Below are positions 51,521 to 60,173 of a stretch of 64,000 nucleotides of DNA, in pieces (positions within the stretch are counted from its first letter, which is position 1; each line of letters starts with the position of its first letter). This DNA is from Phenylobacterium sp. Its GTDB lineage: Bacteria; Pseudomonadota; Alphaproteobacteria; Caulobacterales; Caulobacteraceae. The stretch lies in assembly GCF_030679875.1 (NCBI RefSeq), contig NZ_JAUXSP010000002.1:186001-250000 (forward strand), in the 5' to 3' direction. Under the pieces are notes generated by a model that did no database searches, was not told the DNA's origin, and worked only from the letters and a program-made list of their open reading frames with translations. Made by a program: the position numbers and the translations under genes.

Positions 51521-52270
51521 TCAGACCAGGGTGGCGAGCGCCTGAAGGCCGGCCAGGACGCCCCCGAAGGCGAGGGCCGATCCGATGGCGATGGCGAGGA
51601 TCAGGCCGACCCGCGCGCCCGGGCCTAGATCGCGGGTGCTACCGCTTCGCCAGGATGGAAATTCTCGTCCAGCAGCACCCAGGTGAGACAGAGGATCTCC
51701 CGCATCACCATTTCCGGGGGCTTGAAGGCCGATAGCTTGCGGGTGGCTGAGACCAGATGCGTCACCATCTCGGCCTGGACCGATGAGGCCGCCAGGTCGG
51801 TCAGCTGGCGCTCCAGTTGATCCCAGGCGAAACCCGGCATCGACTCCGCCTGAGGCGAGGGTTTCGGCCACTTTTCCTCGAAGGCCTCGATCTCGCGTCT
51901 GAGGTGCAGGGCGCGGTTCACTGACGCCCGCCGATCCTCGCCGTTCCAGTGCTTCATGGGTCTCGCCTCCTGATGAGGCTCCACCCGACCATGCGCCTCG
52001 GCTGGCGTCTGTCCTGACCGTGTCCTGTCCTGACGCGATCAGGACAGACCCCGTCGCGCCGTCGCCGTCGCGCTCATGGTCGGCCAGCAGCCGCGCGGCG
52101 TGGTAGCGGTCGTTGACCCCCAGCTTGCGGCGGGCGCGGTCGCAGTAGGTGTCGACGGAGGTCTTGGACATTCCAAGCTCGCGGGCGATCTGCTTGGAGC
52201 TGAAATGACGGTCCACCAGGCGCAGGCAGTCGCGTTCCCGCACGGTCAGCAGTTCCACCTGTTGGCTCAT
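51521..52270 (-). CDS. LuxR-type HTH regulator with C-terminal membrane helix, spanning a nested gene
   Basis: The frame reads through 249 residues. The N-terminal ~70 residues are a good LuxR/GerE HTH (V-R-E-R-D-C-L-R-L, S-S-K-Q-I-A-R-E-L-G-M-S-K-T-S-V-D-T-Y). The last ~30 residues are a membrane helix (R-V-G-L-I-L-A-I-A-I-G-S-A-L-A-F-G-G-V) of the sort seen at the ends of Caulobacterales HTH proteins. Both ends have strong GC3. The middle (~110 residues) is glycine/arginine-rich with poor GC3 and is covered in another frame by a convincing gene at 51625-51957. The ATG at 52270 is chosen; starts at 52279 and 52285 are in frame. Confidence 0.72.
   Translation of the reverse strand: MSQQVELLTVRERDCLRLVDRHFSSKQIARELGMSKTSVDTYCDRARRKLGVNDRYHAARLLADHERDGDGATGSVLIASGQDTVRTDASRGAWSGGASSGGETHEALERRGSAGVSEPRPAPQTRDRGLRGKVAETLASGGVDAGFRLGSTGAPADRPGGLIGPGRDGDASGLSHPQAIGLQAPGNGDAGDPLSHLGAAGREFPSWRSGSTRDLGPGARVGLILAIAIGSALAFGGVLAGLQALATLV
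51625..51957 (-). CDS. Nested gene, 110-aa protein of unknown function
   Basis: A complete gene on the same strand as the LuxR-type gene but in another frame, lying wholly inside it. The ATG at 51957 has a consensus AGGAGG eight bases upstream. The 110-residue product has balanced composition with five tryptophans and phenylalanines in a helical pattern (H-L-R-R-E-I-E-A-F-E-E-K-W, F-A-W-D-Q-L-E-R-Q-L-T-D-L, M-V-M-R-E-I-L-C-L-T-W-V-L-L). Its codons end in G or C far more often than the overlapping frame. I do not recognise a family. It is the better-supported coding frame for this stretch. Confidence 0.75.
   Translation of the reverse strand: MKHWNGEDRRASVNRALHLRREIEAFEEKWPKPSPQAESMPGFAWDQLERQLTDLAASSVQAEMVTHLVSATRKLSAFKPPEMVMREILCLTWVLLDENFHPGEAVAPAI
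51966..51971 (-). promoter_or_regulatory. Consensus ribosome binding site of the nested gene
   Basis: AGGAGG on the minus strand, eight bases before the ATG at 51957. It lies inside the LuxR-type frame and argues that the nested gene is translated on its own. Confidence 0.7.
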
Positions 52271-52396
52271 GACCTTCATCCCCACTGGATGGCTTCACTA
52301 CACGCTATGCGGGGGGCTGCGTCCATCTCCCCTCGTCAAACGTATAGCCGAACAGAAGAGGTCGCTCAGAGGTTGAGCGTCAAGATGGAGCCGAAG

Positions 52397-52807
52397 ATGA
52401 ATTTGACGGAGCCGGACGCGAAGACGGACGTCGACAGCATCGATCAGGCGATCGGCGCGCGGGTCCGCGCCCGCCGCCGGTCCCTCAGCATGAGCCAGTC
52501 CGATCTCGCCGATCGGCTGGGCGTCTCATTCCAGCAGGTTCAGAAGTATGAGCGGGGCGCCAATCGCATCTCTGGCTCGACCCTGGTGACCGCCAGCCGC
52601 GCCCTCCAGACCACCGTCAGCTGGCTGGTGGGCGAGGAAGCCCATGAGAGCGCCGCGCCAGATGAGGCCTTCACCGCCCTGATGACGCCGGGCGCCCTGG
52701 AAATGCTGGAGGCCTACCGGGTCATTCCTCGACCCCGGGCGCGACAGGCGCTGCTGGCGCTCGCCCGGGAAATGGCCCGTGGGGATGACCTGCCCGGCGG
52801 GCTTTGA
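52397..52807 (+). CDS. XRE-family transcriptional regulator
   Basis: A 136-residue regulator with a central helix-turn-helix (V-R-A-R-R-R-S-L-S-M-S-Q-S-D-L-A-D-R-L-G-V-S-F-Q-Q-V-Q-K-Y-E-R-G) typical of a widespread alphaproteobacterial group. A C-terminal helix (A-R-Q-A-L-L-A-L-A-R-E-M) follows. The ATG at 52397 has GGAG at proper distance; an ATG at 52385 is in frame four codons before. It is divergent from the LuxR-type gene and precedes a hybrid kinase by 35 bases. Confidence 0.9.
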   Translation: MNLTEPDAKTDVDSIDQAIGARVRARRRSLSMSQSDLADRLGVSFQQVQKYERGANRISGSTLVTASRALQTTVSWLVGEEAHESAAPDEAFTALMTPGALEMLEAYRVIPRPRARQALLALAREMARGDDLPGGL

Positions 52808-52842
52808 CGGCCCGTTAAACGGCGTCGGGCTAGGCTCCCGCC

Positions 52843-54399
52843 ATGGGACTCCCAGCCGACGACATTGATGGGCCAGACGGCCAGGGCGAACGGATCAGCA
52901 CGGGCCAGCTCGCCGCCCTCAGCCATGAATTCCGCACGCCCCTGAGTGGCGTGCTGGGGATGGCGCGCCTTCTGGAAGGCACCCGGCTCAGCGCCGAGCA
53001 GAGGGCCTATGTCAGCGCCATGCGCGACTCTGGCGAACACCTGCTGGGTCTCGTCAACGAATTGCTCGACTTCGCCCGCCTCGGCGCAGGCAAGATTGAG
53101 CTGCGGGCCGCGCCGGTTCCGGTGGAGGATCTGCTGCGCGCGGTCTGCGAGCTGCTCAGCCCCCGGGCGCACGAGAAGGGCCTCGAGATCGCCTGGGCCT
53201 CTCCGGACGCCGACGCCGTGCTGATCGCCGATGAGAGCCGGCTTCGTCAGATCCTGCTCAACTTCGCCGGCAATGCGGTCAAGTTCACCGCCAAGGGGGG
53301 CGTCCTGCTGGACGCCGCCCCCACGAGGGACGGCCGCTGGCGGTTTACGGTGACCGATACCGGCCCTGGTGTCAGCCAGTCGGCCCGGGACCTGATCTTC
53401 GACGCCTTCGCCCAGTCCGACCCCAGCCATCAGCTCACCGGCTCGGGCCTCGGCCTGGCCATCGCCCGGCGCCTGGCCCTGGCCATGGACGGGGAGGTCG
53501 GGGTTGAGACCGCCCCCGATGGCGGCGCGGTGTTCTGGTTCGAAGCGCCCCTGGAGACCCTGGCGGCGAGCAGCCAGGCTCAGGTCCTGCCTCTGGCCGG
53601 CCTGCGGGTGGGGATCGCCTCCGCCAACCCCGTGGTGCGGGAGGCCGCCAGCCGCCAGGTTCTAGCCTGCGGCGGGGAGCCTGTGGTCGCCGATCAGGTG
53701 GAGGCGCTGCTGCCCCTCACCGGTCCCCAGGACGTCCTGCTGCTCGACCATGCCCTGGGACAGGCCGGGCGCAAGGTGCGTCGGCCCTTCGACCGTCCAG
53801 CCCTGATCCTGCTGGCCCCCGAGGAGCGGGATCGCATCGCCCGCTACCGGGCCTCGGGCTTCTGCGGCTATCTCATCAAGCCCCTGCGCCGCGCCTCCCT
53901 GGCCGAGCGGGTGCTGGCGGCTCTGCACAGCGCCGCCGACCAGCCTCAGGCCCCGGATGATGACCGGGTCGCCCCGGCTGCGGCGCCTGGCGCCCGGGTG
54001 CTGCTGGTGGAGGATAATCCCGTCAACGCCCTGTTGGCCCGCACCCTGCTGACCCGCGAAGGGTGCAGCGTGGACCACGCCCTGACCGGTCACGAGGCCC
54101 TGGCGGCGCTGCAGGTGGGGACCTACGATCTGGTGCTGATGGACATGCGCCTGCCCGACATTACCGGCGAAGAGACCACCCGGCGGCTGCGGTCAGCCGG
54201 CGTCGAGACCCCCGTCGTGGCCTTGACGGCCAACGCCTTCCAGGAAGACCAGGAAGCCTGCATGGCGGCTGGGATGAACGGCTTTCTGGTCAAGCCCCTG
54301 GCTGTGGAGGCCCTGCGAGGGGTCCTTTCCCGCTGGGCTCGCCGACCGATGGCCGAGGCGGTCTGGACGGAAGCCTCCGACCGCGCCAAGTTCGGCTGA
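52843..54399 (+). CDS. Hybrid sensor kinase with two receiver domains, no sensor domain
   Basis: A 518-residue soluble protein. HisKA begins almost at once with H28 in L-S-H-E-F-R-T-P-L-S-G. The ATPase domain has N (N-F-A-G-N-A-V-K-F), G1 (D-T-G-P-G-V) and G2 (G-S-G-L-G-L-A) boxes. A receiver-like domain follows (about 245-370) without the usual acidic pair at its first strand (G-I-A-S-A-N-P) but with L-I-K-P-L. A full receiver ends the protein (L-V-E-D-N-P-V-N, phospho-acceptor D434 in L-M-D-M-R-L-P-D). There is no transmembrane or PAS domain, so the input is unknown. The preceding XRE gene may be co-transcribed. Confidence 0.9.
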   Translation: MGLPADDIDGPDGQGERISTGQLAALSHEFRTPLSGVLGMARLLEGTRLSAEQRAYVSAMRDSGEHLLGLVNELLDFARLGAGKIELRAAPVPVEDLLRAVCELLSPRAHEKGLEIAWASPDADAVLIADESRLRQILLNFAGNAVKFTAKGGVLLDAAPTRDGRWRFTVTDTGPGVSQSARDLIFDAFAQSDPSHQLTGSGLGLAIARRLALAMDGEVGVETAPDGGAVFWFEAPLETLAASSQAQVLPLAGLRVGIASANPVVREAASRQVLACGGEPVVADQVEALLPLTGPQDVLLLDHALGQAGRKVRRPFDRPALILLAPEERDRIARYRASGFCGYLIKPLRRASLAERVLAALHSAADQPQAPDDDRVAPAAAPGARVLLVEDNPVNALLARTLLTREGCSVDHALTGHEALAALQVGTYDLVLMDMRLPDITGEETTRRLRSAGVETPVVALTANAFQEDQEACMAAGMNGFLVKPLAVEALRGVLSRWARRPMAEAVWTEASDRAKFG

Positions 54400-54432
54400 A
54401 TCTGGCGGGGCGTCCCGCCTCGGGGAGACGCC

Positions 54433-56184
54433 ATGAACACCCAAGACGCTGGCCAGACGCCCGCGCCGAAGCCCAGCCTGCTTTCGGCCCTGACCGTCTA
54501 TGGGGAGCGGCGGGCCCTGATCATGCTCGCCCTGGGGTTCGCCTCGGGCCTGCCCAACCTGCTGATCTTCGACACCCTGTCGGCTTGGCTGCGGGAATCG
54601 GGGCTGTCCCTCCAGGTCATCAGCATCTTCTCCCTGGCGACGCTCGCCTATTCGATGAAGCTGCTCTGGGCGCCGCTGGTGGACCGGACGAAGATTCCAT
54701 GGCTGACCAACCGCCTGGGACATCGACGCTCCTGGATGCTGGTGGCGCAGGTCGCGGTGATGATCGGCCTCTGGCTGGTGGCCGGCGGCGACCCGGTGCG
54801 GAACCTTGGCATGATGGCCCTGCTGGCGGTGCTGGTGGCGTTCGCCGGGGCCACCCAGGACATCGTCATCGACGCCTGGCGGATCGAGGCGGCTGGCGAG
54901 ACCCGTCAGGGCGCCCTGGCGGCGGCCTATCAGTGGGGCTATCGGATCGCGATCATTGTCGCGGGCGCCGTCCCGCTGATCCTGGCCCAGCAGTACAGCT
55001 GGAATGTCTCCTATCTGGTCATGGCCGCCCTGATGCTGATCGGGGTCGCCGGCGTCCTGGGCGCCCCGCGGGAGGCCCAGCACATCGTCCGGGCGATCAA
55101 TCTGGAGGGCGTGCCCTCCCGGCCTGGCCTTGAGCTGCCCGAATGGCTGGCCCGGCTGACCCTGGTGCTGGCTGGCGCGGTGGTGCTCGGCTCCGGGCTC
55201 GCCGGTTCGGCCGACATCCTGGCCCAGGGACTCGCTGCGATCGGTCAGGCCGGCGCGGGTGAGGGCCTGGTGGCGGCCTGGACCAGCCGTCCCTGGGGGG
55301 TGTTTCTGCAGGTCGGCGCCGTGCTGGTCGGGGGCGGGCTGATCGTCCTGGCGGCCTTCCCGATTCCAGGCTTTCGCACCCGACCTGGCGTCTATCTGTC
55401 AGCGGCCCTGTTCGATCCGTTCATTGACTTCTTCGACCGCTATCGCGGGACCGCGGCCCTGATCCTGGCCCTGATCTGCCTCTATCGGCTGGCGGACTTC
55501 GTCCTCAACATCATGACCCCCTTCTATCTGGACCTGGGTTTCACCCTGGTGGAGATCGCCGAGGTGCGGAAGGTGTTCGGGGTGGCCATGTCCATGCTGG
55601 GGGTCTTTCTGGGGGGTCTGGCTGTGGCCCGGTTCGGGCTGCTTCGGGCCCTTTTGATCGGCGCCTTCGCCGGACCCTTGAGCAATCTTGTCTTCGCCTG
55701 GCTGGCGATCGAGGGGGCGTGGCTGCCGGCCCTGTTCGTGGCCATCGGCGTGGACAATGTGGCCGGTGGTTTCGCGGGCACCTGTCTGATCGCCTATATG
55801 TCCAGCCTGACCGGCCAGGGCTTCACGGCCACCCAGTATGCGGTCTTCTCGTCCTTCTATTCCCTGCCAGGTAAGCTTCTGGCGTCCCAGTCTGGCCGCA
55901 TCGTCGAGAGCACGGCCGCTGCGGCTGAGGCCGGCGGAGCCCTGGGCGCCTTCAAGGGACTTTTCGCGGGCCTGCCGGCGGAAGCTTATGCCAGCGCCGT
56001 GGAGAAGTCGGGGGTCAGCGCGGCCGCCCTGGGGACTGGCTACCTGCTGTTCTTCATCTATTCGGCCCTGATCGGCGTGGTGGGCATCGTCCTGGCCTTC
56101 ATGGTCGCCGCCCGCCAAAAGCCGCCAGAGGCTCAGTTATTCGAGGCGGCGCCAGAGGGGGCTTCCGTCTCGCCGCCGGCCTGA
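54433..56184 (+). CDS. AmpG-like MFS transporter
   Basis: A 583-residue major-facilitator protein with about 14 hydrophobic segments. The family pattern is L-G-F-A-S-G-L-P-N-L-L-I-F-D-T-L-S-A-W-L-R, L-K-L-L-W-A-P-L-V-D-R, L-G-H-R-R-S-W, and A-T-Q-D-I-V-I-D-A-W-R, typical of AmpG muropeptide permeases that recycle peptidoglycan fragments. An insertion of about 60 residues lies in the central loop. AmpG assignment is by motif; other members of this group carry acetyl-CoA. The 3' end overlaps the convergent protease gene by 52 bases. Confidence 0.87.
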   Translation: MNTQDAGQTPAPKPSLLSALTVYGERRALIMLALGFASGLPNLLIFDTLSAWLRESGLSLQVISIFSLATLAYSMKLLWAPLVDRTKIPWLTNRLGHRRSWMLVAQVAVMIGLWLVAGGDPVRNLGMMALLAVLVAFAGATQDIVIDAWRIEAAGETRQGALAAAYQWGYRIAIIVAGAVPLILAQQYSWNVSYLVMAALMLIGVAGVLGAPREAQHIVRAINLEGVPSRPGLELPEWLARLTLVLAGAVVLGSGLAGSADILAQGLAAIGQAGAGEGLVAAWTSRPWGVFLQVGAVLVGGGLIVLAAFPIPGFRTRPGVYLSAALFDPFIDFFDRYRGTAALILALICLYRLADFVLNIMTPFYLDLGFTLVEIAEVRKVFGVAMSMLGVFLGGLAVARFGLLRALLIGAFAGPLSNLVFAWLAIEGAWLPALFVAIGVDNVAGGFAGTCLIAYMSSLTGQGFTATQYAVFSSFYSLPGKLLASQSGRIVESTAAAAEAGGALGAFKGLFAGLPAEAYASAVEKSGVSAAALGTGYLLFFIYSALIGVVGIVLAFMVAARQKPPEAQLFEAAPEGASVSPPA

Positions 56185-57104
56185 CCCGCCACCTCGGGGC
56201 GCGCCCCGTCTGGCAGGACTTCAGGCGCCGGCATGGTCGCAGGCGTTCCGCGGCCGGGCCGGGCGTTGGCCGCGCCGGGCGCAATACAGATCACCTGCGC
56301 CACCCGGAGGTCTCGGCGCAGGTTGTCAGCCACCCGGCCATAGTTCTCCGGCGTCACAGGCTCGCCCACGGCGAAGCTCGCGGGCTGGCGACCCGAGGCG
56401 GTCAGGGCAGTGAGCACGGTCTCCGGAGACGTCGTATAGATGCGCCCCCGGCGGGGAGCCTCGGCCACCGTCACGCCGATCACCCGCCCGCCGCTGTCCA
56501 GGGCCGGCGCGCCCGACAGACCAGCGAGGGTGCCGGCCAGACCGTCGGTGCGGCCGGTCTCGGCCCAGACGAGCACAGATTCCGTCCGCTCGCCCCGTCC
56601 GCGCACCACCAGGTTCTCCCGGCCCAGCAGTCGGGAGGTCGCCTCGCCCGCCCGGCCCTGGGGATAGCCCGGATGGAAGGCCCGATCGCCGCGACGCAGG
56701 GTGCGGTCCAGGCCGAGCGGCAAGGCTGGCGCGCCGCCTTCGGTCACCAGGATGGCGGCTTCGCCGCGGGGATCGATGAACACCTCGGCGTCCACCCCTC
56801 GGCCGTCGGCGACCATGATGGCGGCATGGCTGCAACCTTCGACCACATGGCGGGCGGTCATCCAGACGCCGTCGTCGGATACGGCGAAGGCCGTGCCGGC
56901 GCCGGGCTCTGCGGTCTGTGGCACCTCGACCACCACGGCCGGATCGAAGGGCGAGGCCGGCCCCAGGGGCAGGCCTTCTTCCCCCGGCACCGGCGGCGGC
57001 GGCGGCGGCGCAGCCGCGTTCTCCTGCCGGCCCACGGCTGAGATCAGCAGGGCCAGGACGACGGCGGCGTAGACGAGCCAGTCCGGGAGGCGGGGAAAGT
57101 GCAT
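56133..57104 (-). CDS. Membrane-anchored trypsin-like serine protease
   Basis: A 323-residue HtrA-like (S1C) protease without a PDZ domain. A single N-terminal membrane helix (L-V-Y-A-A-V-V-L-A-L-L-I-S-A-V) is followed by a proline-rich linker. The catalytic histidine is in T-A-R-H-V-V-E-G-C, and the nucleophile in G-L-S-G-A-P (usually G-N-S-G-G-P). The position of the catalytic aspartate (normally D-x-A-L/V) carries R-G-E-A-A-I-L, glutamate, so activity is uncertain. It would face the periplasm. The C-terminal ~80 residues are low complexity. Confidence 0.8.
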   Translation of the reverse strand: MHFPRLPDWLVYAAVVLALLISAVGRQENAAAPPPPPPVPGEEGLPLGPASPFDPAVVVEVPQTAEPGAGTAFAVSDDGVWMTARHVVEGCSHAAIMVADGRGVDAEVFIDPRGEAAILVTEGGAPALPLGLDRTLRRGDRAFHPGYPQGRAGEATSRLLGRENLVVRGRGERTESVLVWAETGRTDGLAGTLAGLSGAPALDSGGRVIGVTVAEAPRRGRIYTTSPETVLTALTASGRQPASFAVGEPVTPENYGRVADNLRRDLRVAQVICIAPGAANARPGRGTPATMPAPEVLPDGARPEVAGQAGGETEAPSGAASNN

Positions 57105-57111
57105 CAGGCGG

Positions 57112-57540
57112 TCAGGGCGCCACGGCTGCGGCGAGGATCAGGGCGGTGGCCAGCTTGGCCCCCACCAGCAGGGCGGCTGCGGCGACCTCGCCGTCCTGAA
57201 TGCGTTGGGGCAGGCCCCGCAGCAGCAGGTCCACAACCCTGAACACCAGCAGCTGGACCATGACCGTCGAGACCCCCCAGATGACGATCTCCACCAGGGA
57301 GGTCGAGGAGTTCAGCGACAGGGCGAGCGGCGCGGCCAGGCCGACCAGGACGCCCCCCAGGGAGATGGCGGCCGCGGCGTTGCCGTCGCGGATCAGGGCG
57401 ACCTCCTTGTGCGGAGTCAGCAGCACATAGAGCGCGGCCCCCAAGAAGAGGATCAGCACCGCGACGCCGGCGTGCAGCAGGGTGGTGGGAAAACCGATGG
57501 CGAAGGCCTGGATTTCCGGAGACTGAAGGTCGGGGGGCAT
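57112..57540 (-). CDS. DUF350 membrane protein
   Basis: A 142-residue protein with four helices arranged as two DUF350-like repeats (L-F-L-G-A-A-L-Y-V-L-L-T-P and F-R-V-V-D-L-L-L-R-G-L-P). The family's role is unknown. It lies seven bases upstream of the protease gene on the same strand, so they are probably co-transcribed. The second repeat ends with an alanine/leucine-rich tail. Confidence 0.88.
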   Translation of the reverse strand: MPPDLQSPEIQAFAIGFPTTLLHAGVAVLILFLGAALYVLLTPHKEVALIRDGNAAAAISLGGVLVGLAAPLALSLNSSTSLVEIVIWGVSTVMVQLLVFRVVDLLLRGLPQRIQDGEVAAAALLVGAKLATALILAAAVAP

Positions 57541-57608
57541 GGCGGCTCACCTCGGCGGCGTCGGGAGGGGGATGGTTAGCACGAGGTCTGGCGCTACAAG
57601 CAAGCAGT

Positions 57609-58796
57609 TCAGGCCGCAGGTGCGTCCTTCGCTTGAAGGGCGAGCGCTTCCTGGTCCAGACGCCGCCGCTCGCTGGCGCGCATCTTCTCGCTCTCCGACT
57701 TGAGCTGACCGCAGGCGGCCAGGATGTCCCGACCCCGCGGTGTGCGGATCGGCGAGGCGTAGCCGGCCCGGTTCAGAATCGCGGCGAAGGCCTCGATGGT
57801 CTTCCAGTCCGAGCACTCATAGGGCGAGCCTGGCCAGGGATTGAACGGGATCAGGTTGATCTTGGCCGGAACGCCCTTGATCAGGTTGAGCAACGCCTTG
57901 GCCTCGGCCGGGCTGTCGTTCACGCCTTTGAGCATGACGTATTCGAAGGTCACCCGACGGGCGTTGGACAGGCCCGGATAGGCCCGGATGCCGTCCATCA
58001 GCTGCGCGAGGGGATATTTGCGGTTCAGCGGCACCAGCTCGTCGCGCAACTCATCATTGGTGGCGTGCAGCGAGATGGCCAGCATGGCCTGGGTCTGGTC
58101 GCCTAGGGGGATCAGCTCCGGCACCACGCCCGAGGTCGAGACCGTGATCCGCCGGCGCGAGATGGCGATGCCCTCATTGTCGGCGATGATGTCGATGGCG
58201 CCGGCCACATGGGGCAGATTGTAGAGCGGTTCGCCCATGCCCATGAAGACGATGTTGGAGAGCCGGCGGTCTTCCTTGGGGCTCGGCCACTCCTCCAGGT
58301 CGTCCCGGGCCACCTGCACCTGGGCGACGATCTCGGCGGCGGTCAGGTTGCGCACCAGGGCCTGGGTGCCGGTGTGGCAGAAGGTGCAGTTGAGCGTGCA
58401 GCCGACCTGGCTGGAGACGCACAGCGCGCCTGATCGGCCGACATCGGGGATATAGACCGTCTCGACCTCGATGCCCGGCGCCATGCGGATCAGCCACTTG
58501 CGGGTGCCGTCGCGGGAGACCTGGCGCTCGACCACCTCTGGCCGCGCCAGGGTGAAGGCGGCGTCGAGGGCCGCCCGGGTCTCCTTGGCCACGTCGGTCA
58601 TGGCGGCGAAGTCGGTGAGGCCATAGTGATGGATCCAGCGCCACAGCTGGGTGGCCCGCATCTTGGCCTTGTCCGGGCGCACCACGCCGGCCTCGATCAA
58701 GGCGGCGGCCAGCTGCGGCCGGGTCAGCCCCGACAGGTTCGGCCGGGTCGGCGTCGCCACAGGCTTCGCGCGCGAAAGATCGAGGGTGACGCCCAA
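57609..58796 (-). CDS. rlmN: Dual-specificity RNA methyltransferase RlmN
   Basis: A ~395-residue radical SAM enzyme methylating C2 of A2503 in 23S rRNA and A37 in some tRNAs. The cluster motif is [35 protein letters not shown] and [10 protein letters not shown] are all present; the C-terminal methyl-carrying cysteine is in I-L-A-A-C-G-Q-L. The start is uncertain: I use TTG 58796 ([11 protein letters not shown]); TTG codons at 58829 and 58904 are also in frame. Confidence 0.93.
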   Translation of the reverse strand: MGVTLDLSRAKPVATPTRPNLSGLTRPQLAAALIEAGVVRPDKAKMRATQLWRWIHHYGLTDFAAMTDVAKETRAALDAAFTLARPEVVERQVSRDGTRKWLIRMAPGIEVETVYIPDVGRSGALCVSSQVGCTLNCTFCHTGTQALVRNLTAAEIVAQVQVARDDLEEWPSPKEDRRLSNIVFMGMGEPLYNLPHVAGAIDIIADNEGIAISRRRITVSTSGVVPELIPLGDQTQAMLAISLHATNDELRDELVPLNRKYPLAQLMDGIRAYPGLSNARRVTFEYVMLKGVNDSPAEAKALLNLIKGVPAKINLIPFNPWPGSPYECSDWKTIEAFAAILNRAGYASPIRTPRGRDILAACGQLKSESEKMRASERRRLDQEALALQAKDAPAA

Positions 58797-58989
58797 GGGT
58801 CTGAACTCACTGTCTGGAAGATCAGCCAATATAGGCGAGGGCGAGCGCGCTTCCAACTCATGGGCGGATGACGCGACGGAAGACGCGGCGGCGGCAGGCC
58901 TCAAACAAATGTTCGTCTGCGACCTTCCGCCGCCGCCGGGCCTGGGTTAGCGTCCGCGCCAATCGGATAATCGGACGCGGGAGAACGAC

Positions 58990-59991
58990 ATGAAGGCAGT
59001 GCTGAGCAAGGTGACGGGCGGTCCTGAGACACTGGTTGTCGAAGACGTTCCTGCGCCCACCGCCGGCCCCGGCCAGGCGTTGATCTCGGTGAAGGCCGTC
59101 GGCGTCAACTTCCCCGACGTGCTGATGATCGAGGACAAGTACCAGTCGCGGCCCCCGCGCCCCTTCTCGCCAGGCGGCGAACTGTCGGGCGTGATCAAGG
59201 CCGTCGGTGAGGGCGTCACCAATGTGAAGGTGGGCGATCGCATCCTGGCCAATACGGGCTGGGGCGGCATGGCCGAAGAGGTGGCCCTGCCGGCCAACCG
59301 CCTGTGGCACATCCCCGACAGCATGCCCCATGATGTGGCCGCAGCCTTCATCCTGACCTATGGCACCTCCTTCCACGCCCTGAAGCATCGGGGCCGGGTG
59401 AAGGCGGGCGAGAGCCTGCTGGTGCTGGGCGCCGCCGGCGGCGTCGGGCTGGCGGCCGTTGAGCTGGGCAAGGCGATGGGCATGCGGGTCGTCGCCGCCT
59501 GCTCCAGCCAGGAAAAGGTCGATCTGGCCATCAAGCACGGCGCCGATGAAGGCGTGGTCTATGGCCGTGGCCCCTTCGACCGCGACGGCCAGAAGCAGCT
59601 GTCGGAACTGTTCAAGTCCAAGGCCGGTCCGGGCGGCTTCGACGTCATCTATGACGCCGTCGGCGGCGACTATGCGGAGCCTGCCCTGCGCACCATCGCC
59701 TGGGAAGGCCGCTACCTGGTCATCGGCTTCGCGGCCGGCGAAATTCCGAAGATCCCCCTGAACCTGACCCTGCTGAAGGGCTGCGAGATCGTCGGCGTCT
59801 TCTGGGGCACCTGGGCGGCCAAGGATCCCGAGGCCTTCGCCCAGAGCGTCAAGGATCTGCTGGCGCTCTATGCCGAGGGCAAGATCAAGCCCCATGTCTC
59901 CGAACGCTTCCCCCTGGACAAGGGCGCCGACGCCATCGCCCACCTGGCCAGCCGCAAGGCCATGGGCAAGGTGGTCGTCACCGTCGACTGA
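58990..59991 (+). CDS. NADPH:quinone oxidoreductase family protein
   Basis: A 333-residue zinc-independent MDR-family reductase. Catalytic-domain marks are P-G-G-E-L-S-G-V-I and the NADPH fold L-V-L-G-A-A-G-G-V-G-L-A-A-V with V-Y-G-R-G-P-F; V-I-G-F-A-A-G-E-I-P-K follows. The substrate is unknown (quinones or enals are typical). The ATG at 58990 is behind a GGGAGAACGAC. A strong repeat hairpin lies 68 bases after the stop. Confidence 0.92.
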   Translation: MKAVLSKVTGGPETLVVEDVPAPTAGPGQALISVKAVGVNFPDVLMIEDKYQSRPPRPFSPGGELSGVIKAVGEGVTNVKVGDRILANTGWGGMAEEVALPANRLWHIPDSMPHDVAAAFILTYGTSFHALKHRGRVKAGESLLVLGAAGGVGLAAVELGKAMGMRVVAACSSQEKVDLAIKHGADEGVVYGRGPFDRDGQKQLSELFKSKAGPGGFDVIYDAVGGDYAEPALRTIAWEGRYLVIGFAAGEIPKIPLNLTLLKGCEIVGVFWGTWAAKDPEAFAQSVKDLLALYAEGKIKPHVSERFPLDKGADAIAHLASRKAMGKVVVTVD

Positions 59992-60058
59992 TCCCGATCT
60001 CGGCGGCGGGGGTGGAAGCAGCTTCCCCTCCCGCCCGTCGCGCCAGATTCTTTAGGCC

Positions 60059-60107
60059 GAGCGCGTTTCAGCCGTAAAACCGGTTTCCACTTTTACGAAA
60101 CGCGCTC
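60059..60107. repeat. Intergenic hairpin repeat (GAGCGCGTTTC type)
   Basis: GAGCGCGTTTC (60059-60069) pairs perfectly with GAAACGCGCTC (60097-60107). Inside, GTAAAA (60074-60079) pairs with TTTTAC (60091-60096) around an ACCGGT palindrome and a short loop. This shape is common between genes in alphaproteobacteria and could serve as terminator of the quinone reductase gene. The rest of the 182-base gap shows only the ribosome binding site of the next gene. Confidence 0.65.
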
Positions 60108-60173
60108 TAGTGATCATCGATCACATAGATGAGGCGCCGGCGACCGATCCTGCGTCCACAAGGGAGATGGATC

